The notes beneath the pieces were generated by a model, which was not told where the DNA came from, did no database searches, and worked only from the letters and a program-made list of their open reading frames with translations. Shown here in pieces: positions 47,468 to 55,157 of a stretch of 64,000 nt of DNA; position 1 is the stretch's first letter, and every line of letters starts with the position of its first letter. The DNA comes from Lentisphaerota bacterium (GTDB lineage: Bacteria; Verrucomicrobiota; Lentisphaeria; Victivallales; Victivallaceae), in the NCBI GenBank assembly GCA_024225035.1, contig JAAEMX010000167.1, positions 19,546-83,545 on the forward strand, read 5' to 3'. The translations under genes and the position numbers were made by a program.

Positions 47468-47510
47468 CGCGAAAATTAAAAGGGAAGGCTAACGCGAAAA
47501 TTAAAAGGGA
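47461..47510 (+). repeat. Tandem 25-bp duplication spanning ackA stop and pta ribosome site
   Basis: The 25-base unit (AGGCTAACGCGAAAATTAAA plus AGGGA) occurs twice without any mismatch, at 47461-47485 and 47486-47510. Each copy carries an AAGGGA ribosome-site-like sequence; the first copy holds the ackA stop TAA. Only the second lies at the right distance from the pta ATG at 47516. Confidence 0.97.
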
Positions 47511-47515
47511 ATGTA

Positions 47516-48523
47516 ATGTCTGCTATTGATAAATTTATTCAAAAGGCTCAAACTGCCGGTAAGAAATTAGTTCTGCCGGAGGGCCATGATGCCCGTGTTG
47601 TAAAAGCCGCAAATATGATTCTGGAGCAAGGTATTGCTACAGAAGTTATTGTATTAGGTACAGAAGAAGAAATCGCTAAGTCCTGTCAGGAAGCAGGCGT
47701 GGCGGAAGTTAAGTTTCAAGCTCTTGACCATCTGACTTGCAGCTTCTTTGAAGAATATGCTGAGCAATTCAAAGAAATCCGTGCGAAAAAAGGGATTGAT
47801 ATCGAAACCGCCCGCAAAGCTGTCAGTGACCGTATTTTCTTTGGCGCATTGATGACTCGCAACTCTATGGTTGACGGCCTAGTTGCAGGAAGTATTGCTT
47901 CTACTCCGGATATGCTGCGCGCTTCTTTCAACTGTATCGGCACTGCCCCGGGAATCAAGATTGGCAGCAGTTGCTTTGTTATGGATATGGCTAAACCGAC
48001 TGAAGCCGGTGATGAAGTTCTGTTGTATGCTGACTGCGGAGTTAATCCAAATCCGGATGCAGATCAACTGGTTGATATTGCGCTTGCTACAAGTGATACA
48101 TATCGTTCATTGCTTGGAAAAACTCCGAAAGTGGCATTGCTGTCATTTTCAACTTTTGGCAGTGCCAAGCATGAGCTTTTGGACAAAGTTGTTGAAGCTA
48201 CGGCTAAATTTAAAGCCAGAATTGAGGCTGAAGGCCTTGATGTTATTGCTGATGGTGAGTTGCAGTCTGATGCTGCGCTGGTTCCGTCAGTTGCCAAATC
48301 CAAAGCGCCGAACAGTGCTATTCAGGGTGATGCTAATGTGCTTATTTTCCCTGACTTGAATGCTGGAAATATTGCTTACAAGCTTACTCAGCGTCTTGCT
48401 GGAGCTGGAGCTTATGGTCCGATCCTGCAGGGACTTGCGCGCCCGATTAATGACTTGTCACGTGGTTGCTCTGCTGAAGACATTGTAGGTGTTGCAGCAA
48501 TTACTGTTTGTCAGGCTATGTAA
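47516..48523 (+). CDS. pta: Phosphate acetyltransferase
   Basis: 335 residues, the short single-domain Pta that swaps CoA for phosphate on acetyl-CoA. Landmarks are [17 protein letters not shown] (about 17-33), [18 protein letters not shown] (about 107-124), [28 protein letters not shown] and the closing [20 protein letters not shown]. It lacks the N-terminal regulatory domains of the long E. coli form. With ackA it forms the reversible acetyl-CoA/acetate pathway. A strong terminator ends the operon. Confidence 0.96.
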   Translation: MSAIDKFIQKAQTAGKKLVLPEGHDARVVKAANMILEQGIATEVIVLGTEEEIAKSCQEAGVAEVKFQALDHLTCSFFEEYAEQFKEIRAKKGIDIETARKAVSDRIFFGALMTRNSMVDGLVAGSIASTPDMLRASFNCIGTAPGIKIGSSCFVMDMAKPTEAGDEVLLYADCGVNPNPDADQLVDIALATSDTYRSLLGKTPKVALLSFSTFGSAKHELLDKVVEATAKFKARIEAEGLDVIADGELQSDAALVPSVAKSKAPNSAIQGDANVLIFPDLNAGNIAYKLTQRLAGAGAYGPILQGLARPINDLSRGCSAEDIVGVAAITVCQAM

Positions 48524-48556
48524 GACTGATACTGTCTTTTAGACAGATATATTATA

Positions 48557-48594
48557 AAAGACCGTCCTCATTATTTTGAGGACGGTCTTTTTTT
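48557..48594. terminator. Bidirectional terminator after pta
   Basis: AAAGACCGTCCTCA (48557-48570) pairs perfectly with TGAGGACGGTCTTT (48577-48590), with seven T on the + side and a shorter T run on the - side. It serves pta and the convergent VOC gene. Confidence 0.9.
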
Positions 48595-48615
48595 GTGCCT
48601 GAGCGCATATTGATT

Positions 48616-49110
48616 TTAGTTGTAAGCGCCTTGAGAATAAGTAAGTTCATAGCTGTGAGTATAAAGCTCAAAAACATTGCCGAACGGGTCTTCGCAATAC
48701 ACCATGCGGTATGGTTTTTCACCGGGATAGTATTCACGAATCGGCATACGCTGTTTTCCGCCGTTGGCAAGAATTCTTTCCAGAGCTCCTTCAATATCAG
48801 GATCTTTCACACAGAAGTGGAATACTCCGCTCTTCCAGTATTCAAAATTGTCTTCAGGCCTTTCGGCATTTTTAAATTCAAAAATTTCGATACCGATGCT
48901 ATCACCTGTTGACAAGTGAGCGATTCGAAATAATTCCCAGCCTTTGCCAAAAACATCGTCGCACATAGTGCCGATCGCGCTGTCATCGGATTTGATTTCG
49001 GTAGGTGGCATTATAACATACCAGCCGAAAACTTTGGTGTAAAAATCCACTGCTTTATCAAGATCGGTAACAGAAAGCCCAATGTGTGAAAAATTTGCTG
49101 GATATGGCAT
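48616..49110 (-). CDS. VOC-family (glyoxalase/dioxygenase-like) protein
   Basis: 164 residues with two beta-alpha-beta-beta-beta repeats of the vicinal-oxygen-chelate fold. FSHIGLSVTDLDKAVDFYTKVFGW (about 7-30) holds the first metal His; a second His and the final Glu lie in GVFHFCVKDPD and YCEDPFGNVFELYTH. The family includes glyoxalase I and extradiol dioxygenases; the substrate cannot be assigned. No neighbouring pathway gene gives a hint. Confidence 0.85.
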   Translation of the reverse strand: MPYPANFSHIGLSVTDLDKAVDFYTKVFGWYVIMPPTEIKSDDSAIGTMCDDVFGKGWELFRIAHLSTGDSIGIEIFEFKNAERPEDNFEYWKSGVFHFCVKDPDIEGALERILANGGKQRMPIREYYPGEKPYRMVYCEDPFGNVFELYTHSYELTYSQGAYN

Positions 49111-49273
49111 TTAAATATTCCTTATTAAAAATTATATTTTTGTAAACAGTTATAATGTATGACAATAGCGGCTGCGATTTGTTCATCTTCGAATTTTATA
49201 AAAAAGCAATTTAATTTGCATCTTAATTTATAACAAACTATATGTAAGTAAGGATTGAGAAGAAAACAACATA

Positions 49274-49789
49274 TTGGAAATTATTTTGCATCTGAAAAAG
49301 TCAAACTTACAAGTCGGGAAACTCTTCACAGCTGTTATTATTTTTTCACTTCCACTTACCGGATCTGCCTGTCCGGGGTGCTCGATGAAAAATGTCTTCA
49401 GCTTTGGTTTAAGAAATTCAACGGACGTAAAATGGGCCTGGCTTATAACCATTTTTATTTTTGCAGTGCCTTTAATTCTTTTTTTATTAAAATTCAGACT
49501 GCAGAAAGTTGAAAAAGTCGGAATTGTAAAACGCATTGTGATTCCAATAATACTATTTGCAGGGTGGATGTTGTGTGTTGGCGTTACTTACTCACCAAAT
49601 TTTGGTTACTTTCTAATGCACTGGTTTTATTTACCGCTAGTTTTTATTGCTAATGTCATGATAAATATTGCTTGGGGTGTTACTCCTGTTTTGATTTTAT
49701 CAGCCTTAGTGATCCCAGCACTATATTCATATATTGTCAGCAGTGCTCTGCTTAGGTACAAGATAGTCAGGAAAAAGAACACTGCCTAA
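49274..49789 (+). CDS. Polytopic membrane protein with N-terminal signal and CPGC motif, unknown function
   Basis: About 171 residues, with a hydrophobic signal or first span (about 15-32) that ends in SACPGCSMKN, then spans near 52-72, 88-106, 112-133 and 138-158. The CPGC pair just after the first span would face outside the cytoplasm and could be redox-active or bind a metal; this is inference. The start is uncertain: TTG 49274 is the first candidate after an in-frame stop and has only a weak GAGAAG site 11 bases upstream. Not recognised as a named family. Confidence 0.55.
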   Translation: MEIILHLKKSNLQVGKLFTAVIIFSLPLTGSACPGCSMKNVFSFGLRNSTDVKWAWLITIFIFAVPLILFLLKFRLQKVEKVGIVKRIVIPIILFAGWMLCVGVTYSPNFGYFLMHWFYLPLVFIANVMINIAWGVTPVLILSALVIPALYSYIVSSALLRYKIVRKKNTA

Positions 49790-49843
49790 TTAATATTTGA
49801 TTAAGTTCAGGCCTCCAATTATATTAATAATGAGGAAATCATT

Positions 49844-51192
49844 ATGAGCAGGAGAGTCTTATGCGGGAACTTATCAAGCAGTGTATTGAGCGTCTTCAAA
49901 AATATGCAGGAAGCGGAGTTTTCCGTCGCTCCCTCATGCCGTAACCGAGCTTTGAACATAGCTGATGACCTGCAGGACGCGCTTTCCGAAAATGACCTTG
50001 ACCACTTCACGCACTATTATGGATCAAATGAAACTCATGCGCGAATGGACTGAAGGTCACAAAGATGATTTCTTCCTGATAATAAAAAGCACATATGACC
50101 GCCTGATAATTTCAGGTCCCCCGTCCGGTTGCAGGTAGAAATAAGACTCCCGGAGTTGCCAAGATTCACGGTATCTGGATAGGCAAAGAGCCGCCGCGTG
50201 AAAAATTTACCCAGATTATATCCTCAAATCGTGCCATTGCCGCAAGGTGAGTTACTCCTCAAGGTGAGTTACTCCTCAAGGTGATAAATCAGTGACTCCT
50301 GAGCAATACTTGTGGACTGACATTAAAGCACTGAAGTCTGTTTATTCCAGCGAAAGTATAATGGGAGAGCTGGTGGTACGTGATATTGAGGAATTATTTA
50401 CCGGCTCTAAACTGAGGGCAGATTAGCAAGGAGTAGTTAGAAGTTTTATTCATCATAAGGAACTTGCTTTTGCCAGCGACATTATTCGGATGCTGATTCT
50501 TGAAAGAGAAGGAGGGCTATATTTAGATGTGACATGGCTTAATGATCATAGTTCTCCCTCTGCCAATTTCAAATCTAATGATGAAAGCTTTTAAGTTACT
50601 TTTTTCTGATCAGCCGGCCCAGCTTTCTCTGGGGAAGCCTGAAGTAGAAAGAAGTGGTGATTTTGCAAAAAAATATCTCAAAACTCTTCAGTCTTTTCCA
50701 AGAAATGATTCAGACGTCATGTTAGGCAATATTGATACCAATACGCTATATGCAGGCGTAGCTGGTCCCCTGGTGACCAGGAGAGCGCTGATGATTCAGC
50801 AGGACTTAATAGACAATATGTCAGCTCAGCCGGATAGTCCAATCAACAAGTATAGAAGGACTAAGTATAAGAAACTGCCTGAAATGTTTTTAAGAAACGG
50901 TGAGTCATCAGAAGAATTTAAAAAAGTGCCAAACATGTTCCTGCGCATGGCTAGCCCAAGTGATCTGACTATGATATATCCGATTGGTCAGGCTTTGGTG
51001 GATCTTGGCTACATGTACCTGATATCTCCAGATTCTGATGAGAGACAGTTTGTACTGACCCCTGAATGCCACTTCGAATCCGTGCAGGATATGAAGGGAG
51101 GTATTGCGGTTCCGGAGCTGGGAATAAAACGAAAATTTGATTCGTTCTGGACTAAAATCAGTCCTAAAGATAAACTCAGCTCCGAATATTAA
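49844..51192 (+). pseudogene. Decayed glycosyltransferase (TcdA/TcdB-type, DXD sugar-binding) gene
   Basis: Pieces of one protein appear in successive frames with several stops and shifts. In order: RELIKQCIERLQKYAGSGVF, DLDHFTHYYGSNE, DFFLIIKSTYDRLI, then KIHGIWIGKEPPREKF (about 50170-50215, the entry motif of large-toxin-type and OCH1-like transferases), EQYLWTDIKALKSVY, LAFASDIIRMLILEREGGLY followed by LDVTW (about 50460-50545; the DXD position reads D-V-T), and a 216-codon frame from 50542 to 51192 with no recognised motif. At least four frame changes and a 17-bp repeat are needed to join them, so it is a real relic. Assignment to the TcdA/TcdB glucosyltransferase superfamily is from motif order only. 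Confidence 0.65.
50244..50284 (+). repeat. 17-bp tandem repeat, 2.4 copies, inside the glycosyltransferase relic
   Basis: AAGGTGAGTTACTCCTC at 50244-50260 and 50261-50277, then AAGGTGA at 50278-50284. Since 17 is not a multiple of 3, each added copy shifts the reading frame, so the expansion could have disabled the gene. Confidence 0.92.
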
Positions 51193-51198
51193 TCTTTA

Positions 51199-52546
51199 TC
51201 AGTATATAAACTTATGGTTTGCTATCTCAAAATCATCATCTTTTTGAGAAAAAAGTTCGGCTTCTGATCTTCTACCAGCGGTAAACACTTTGAATAAATC
51301 ATCACCGAAGGCTGTCTTAAAAAGCTCATCTTTTTCAAATTCATCCAGTGATTCCGATAAAGTTTCAGGGTAACGTTTGATGTTTAAATTACGCCTTTGC
51401 TCATCACTTAAAGTTGCGGGATCACACAATACAGGTTTGCCGGGAAGAATCTGGTTTTTAATACCGTCCAGCCCGGCCGCAATAAGTGAGCCTAAAGCAA
51501 GATACGGGTTCATACTTGGATCAGCTGGTTTGTATTCCAGATTTATACCTGACTTCTCACTCTCGTCAACAGGCTGGATAAGCCTGACTGTCGCCTCACG
51601 ATTCTCAGGCCCCCAGCAAGTGAATGCGCTGCTCCAGCAAAATGGTTTGAGGCGCCTGTAAGAATTAACACTCGGGGCGGTAACTGCCAGTAGAGCAGGG
51701 GTGTGTTTTAAGATTCCTCCTGTGAAATTGTAGCCTAGCGAGCTTAAAAGGTGTTTATCTTCAGCATTATAAAAAAGGTTAGTTTTATTCTTTTCATCCC
51801 ATAGGCTCAGGTGGATATGGCAGCCGTTGCCTGGCGCATCCTTTATTGGCTTCGGGGCGAAAGAGGCTTTAAGCCAGTGGCGTTCAGCAATATTTCTGAC
51901 AGTTTCTCTATATAATATCTGGTTGTCAGCCGCAGTTAACGGATCAGTATTTTTGATGGATATTTCATGTTGTCCCGGTCCTGACTCAGGATAATAGAAT
52001 TGAACCTCCATTCCCTGACTTTCAAGAGCATCAATAATTTCGTATTGATGAAGCCCTATCCATGGCTATCGAGCTGAAGCATTGAGAATGGTCAAGAGGG
52101 ACATCTGCCCCTTCCGGACTTTGCCTGTAGAGGCTGAATTCATTTTCGAACGCTACTTGCAGCTTAATATTGTAGCTTTCCAGAACAGCTATCATTTTTT
52201 TCAAAAAAGAACGCTGACATGCAGGAGATGGTTTGCCGTCTCTTGTTACTTGATCGCAGATAGCTGCGGCTGTGGAATCAGCATAGGGGAGTATTTTGAG
52301 AGAATCTATATCGGGAATCATCCTTACTTCGCCTACTGGCTCAAATCCTTTTACTGGCTGTAATTGATCAAATAAATTGAATGCTTGCTGGGCACAAGTC
52401 AGCCCAATCCCTGTTTTGCTGGCCCTGAGAAAAGTATTATTAGTTGCTGCTTTCCCTCTAATAATACTGCCGTTGTCACAGTAGAGGAACCTGATGAGCT
52501 TAATTGCTTTTTTATCAACGAGCTTAGTGATCTCGTCCATCTTCAT
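51199..52546 (-). pseudogene. Glutamine synthetase-family gene with a single-base frameshift
   Basis: Two frames together make one full-length protein of about 440 residues. The N-terminal part (52546 down to about 52057) has KLIRFLYCDNGSIIRGKA and the metal-loop-like VAFENEFSLY; the C-terminal part has GMEVQFYYPESGPGQHEIS, APGNGCHIHLSLW, the Arg-rich SVNSYRRLKPF and REATVRLIQP segments, and YKPADPSMNPYLALGSLIAAGL. The join is at about 52057, where one extra base turns GLHQYEIIDALESQGM out of frame. The family includes glutamine synthetases and gamma-glutamyl-polyamine/methylamide ligases; the substrate is not clear. Nothing near it suggests nitrogen control. Confidence 0.8.
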
Positions 52547-52641
52547 TCTTTTACCCTTCTAAAATAAAAACGTTGCAAGATATCTATTTTGACAAAATCC
52601 TGCAGAAATGTTTCACAATTAATTCAATAAAACTATAAAAA

Positions 52642-53004
52642 TTATGTTAATCCTGGAATATTCGGATGTTCGTATCTCGTCGGAACGACTTCTTTCATAT
52701 TATGATAGTATGCCTGGTCTCGGCGCAGATTTACATCATATTGTTTTTCGTAATGTTGTCTTGAGCTTGAAACTGGAAATGTAACGTTAATGTCAATGAC
52801 TGCTTCACGACCAAATTCAAATAATTCTGTCACTTCGGGGCGGTCATCAGCAAAATCATCTTCTATATAGAATGCTCGTGGACTTTTTGAACAGTCAGCG
52901 CAGACTATCTCTCCACAAACTCTGCAGTGGTGCTTTCTATGTCTTATTATTTTTGTGCAAACAGCACAGGTATTCGAGTCGCTGCCAGGTTTCCATGTCG
53001 GCAT
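52642..53004 (-). CDS. Small protein with a FYVE-like zinc finger
   Basis: 120 residues from ATG 53004, which has GGAGGA 7 bases upstream; a longer TTG reading lies in that site. Residues 4-41 match the FYVE core: W4 and D9 (WxxxxD), C13-x2-C16, then RKHHCRVCGE (23-32) with C27 and C30, then C35-x2-C38 followed by S-K-S. R(R/K)HHCRxCG is the phosphoinositide-binding signature of eukaryotic FYVE domains. The last CxxC pair of the standard eight-ligand FYVE is missing, so one zinc site may be incomplete. Residues 45-120 are acidic then mixed, with no motif known to me. It has its own promoter and is not overlapped by neighbours. Other treble-clef folds remain possible. Confidence 0.75.
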   Translation of the reverse strand: MPTWKPGSDSNTCAVCTKIIRHRKHHCRVCGEIVCADCSKSPRAFYIEDDFADDRPEVTELFEFGREAVIDINVTFPVSSSRQHYEKQYDVNLRRDQAYYHNMKEVVPTRYEHPNIPGLT

Positions 53005-53033
53005 TATAAACTCCTCCAATTCTCTCTAATATA

Positions 53034-53062
53034 ACTATACTGAGAACCAGATCTTTTTGCAA
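53034..53062 (-). promoter_or_regulatory. Promoter of the FYVE-like protein gene
   Basis: On the - strand TTGCAA (53062-53057), 17 bases, TATAGT (53039-53034), 30 bases ahead of the start. The gene is therefore transcribed on its own, not only by read-through from the Xer gene. Confidence 0.55.
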
Positions 53063-53101
53063 CAGCCAAAAATTGGTGACGCTCAATGAAAAAAGTTTGT
53101 A

Positions 53102-54037
53102 TTATTTGGCTCTGGGATGAGCTTTTTTGTAGATATTCTTCATTTTTTCAGTGGTGACGTGTGTGTATATTTGAGTCGTACTGAGGCTTTCGTGCCCCAG
53201 CATTTCCTGAACACTGCGCAAGTCTGCGCCGGCATCAAGCAGGTGGGTTGCGAAAGAGTGACGAAGCTTATGTGGAGTCATATCAGGTGGAAGCTCTGCG
53301 GTCAGCAGGTAATTCTTTAAGTTTCGCTGAAATGAACGGGGAGTCAGCCTTGTGCCGTGCTTGTTTACAAAAAGCGGTGCAATACGGCGGTCGTTTTCAG
53401 TGCGCATCCATCTTGTTTTTATATATTTACGTAATGATTTTTCCGCAGGTTTGCCGAGGGCGCAAAGCCTTTCTTTTTTTCCTTTTCCTTTTACTTTCAT
53501 TACACCACCGATCAAATCAACATCCCCCATATTCAATCCAATAGCTTCACTTATACGGAGCCCTCCGCTATAAATGACTTCCAGCAGGGCTGCGTCTCTG
53601 GCTGAGGCAAAATGTGCAGAGTCAGCGTTTTTGGCGATGCCTTTCTGCAATGCGTTCTCCCAGTATTTTTCCGGACTGGTCAGCAGTCTGTCAACTTCAT
53701 TGACAGACATGAATTTAGGCAAACTATGTTCCTTTTTGAGAGGAGCCAGACCGATAAAAGGATTGCTGTTGGTCATGTCTTCACGTTGCAGATGTCGGAA
53801 AAAAGAGCGCAGCGAAGATATTTTTCTGAGAATCGAGTTGCGGGCAAGTTCATCCTGCTGCAGGCGCACTACAAATTCCCGCGCGTTTATATGGCCAACT
53901 TTGTCCCATGAATCTTCCGCGCCATCCAGCATGAGAGTGGCAAACTGCCGGATATCCCTGACATAATTGTCTACAGTATGGTCACTGGCCTGACGTTCTT
54001 CGGTCAAATATTGTATAAAAGATTCAAGTCCATTCAT
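53102..54037 (-). CDS. Tyrosine recombinase, XerC/XerD type
   Basis: 311 residues, the length of chromosomal Xer enzymes, which resolve chromosome dimers at dif. The SAM-like core-binding domain (1-95) opens FIQYLTEERQASDHTVDNYVRDI. The catalytic domain has the first Arg in YSGGLRISEAIGL (about 160), then HKLRHSFATHLLDAGADLRSV with His and Arg (about 245-266), LGHESLSTTQIYTHV with the His and the nucleophile Tyr (about 292). No dif-like site or integrated element was found near it, so the usual host role is likely. XerC versus XerD was not decided. Confidence 0.9.
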   Translation of the reverse strand: MNGLESFIQYLTEERQASDHTVDNYVRDIRQFATLMLDGAEDSWDKVGHINAREFVVRLQQDELARNSILRKISSLRSFFRHLQREDMTNSNPFIGLAPLKKEHSLPKFMSVNEVDRLLTSPEKYWENALQKGIAKNADSAHFASARDAALLEVIYSGGLRISEAIGLNMGDVDLIGGVMKVKGKGKKERLCALGKPAEKSLRKYIKTRWMRTENDRRIAPLFVNKHGTRLTPRSFQRNLKNYLLTAELPPDMTPHKLRHSFATHLLDAGADLRSVQEMLGHESLSTTQIYTHVTTEKMKNIYKKAHPRAK

Positions 54038-54223
54038 TGCTGGGTTCCTTCGCGGTAAAACAGTGATTAGAAATTCATTGAAAAATATACTCTTATTGTT
54101 GAATTTGCAATTGCATGCAATAAATCATTGAATTATACTTTGAAAAGTCGCAAATTCATTTAATATTAAATAAAACAACATTATTAATACGATAATTTAG
54201 AAATATTGAACAGGAAGAGAATC

Positions 54224-55054
54224 ATGCTCAAATACTTAATGCTGTTAACTCTTATAGCAGGAACAGCTTTTGCTGCTGAAGTAACAAGTCAGCCAGTTGA
54301 TGGAACTGTTGTAAATGCCGCCAAACTGAATGTTAGAGTAAAGCCTGGTTCGAAGTATTCAATTGTAACTCGCCTGCCTAAAGGAACTCGGGTAAAAGTA
54401 CTGATGCAGGAAGGCAATTGGCTGCGAATAGAAGCTCCTGAAAATTCATCTTGCTACTTAGCGGGTTATCTGCTTAAAGGCAATAAAGCGCGTCGTGATA
54501 TTAACCTTCGGTCGGGACCGGGAGTCGAATATCAGGTATACAAACATTTTCCAGCAGGGACTGAGTTTAAAATCATCGGTCAGCATGAAGGATGGTTCAA
54601 GGTCTCTCCGCCCGCTGGTCTCACTGCCTGGGTGCACAAAGACTACATAAAACTTGACGATGAAGGAATCAAAGCAATAACTCCTAAGCAGGAAACTGTG
54701 CCTATTGATTTGACAAACGACGAGGTGAAGCCCTTTGTTTCTCCCGATCCTGAAGAAAGCAAGCCTGAATACAAACTGCCGTTTGTTAAAGATTCTGAGA
54801 AGAAAGTTCATATGCGTGGAGTAATTCTGGCATTGAAAGCTGGAGCTGTGCACGTGACTCACGCGCTTGTTATTCAGGAAAACGGCAAATACAAGACTCT
54901 TTGCTATCTGCACAGTAATGAAAATAATCTTGATATTTGGAAAGATCGTAAAGTAGTTATTTCTGGAGTTCAGCACTTCGTTCGCGGTTGGAAAACTCCA
55001 GTTGTTGAAGTTGAAGGTGTTATGATTGACAAGGAACCAGTTGCTAAAAAATAA
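54224..55054 (+). CDS. Secreted protein with two bacterial SH3 domains
   Basis: 276 residues from ATG 54224 (AGGAAGAG 6 bases upstream; the longer TTG reading lies in that site). Signal peptide 1-17 (LKYLMLLTLIAGTAFA). Two SH3b repeats: about 25-75 (NVRVKPGSKYSIVTRLPKGTRVKV) and about 88-142 (NLRSGPGVEYQVYKHFPAGTEFKI). A C-terminal third (about 190-270, VHMRGVILALKAGAVHVTHALV) is a beta-rich part without a known motif. SH3b repeats bind peptidoglycan, so the protein probably acts in the envelope. A protease gene follows in the same direction. Confidence 0.85.
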   Translation: MLKYLMLLTLIAGTAFAAEVTSQPVDGTVVNAAKLNVRVKPGSKYSIVTRLPKGTRVKVLMQEGNWLRIEAPENSSCYLAGYLLKGNKARRDINLRSGPGVEYQVYKHFPAGTEFKIIGQHEGWFKVSPPAGLTAWVHKDYIKLDDEGIKAITPKQETVPIDLTNDEVKPFVSPDPEESKPEYKLPFVKDSEKKVHMRGVILALKAGAVHVTHALVIQENGKYKTLCYLHSNENNLDIWKDRKVVISGVQHFVRGWKTPVVEVEGVMIDKEPVAKK

Positions 55055-55157
55055 CTTAGAATGGTTTTTTGACGCAAATTGCCAATAGCGTTGCTGACCT
55101 TCTTATCCGTATTAAAATATAATTCAAAAGCCTAACATCATTATAATGAGGTGTATT

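Noticed and set aside
50244..50284. CRISPR or regulatory repeat array
   Set aside because: Direct tandem copies without spacers, 17 bases long, inside a decayed coding sequence.
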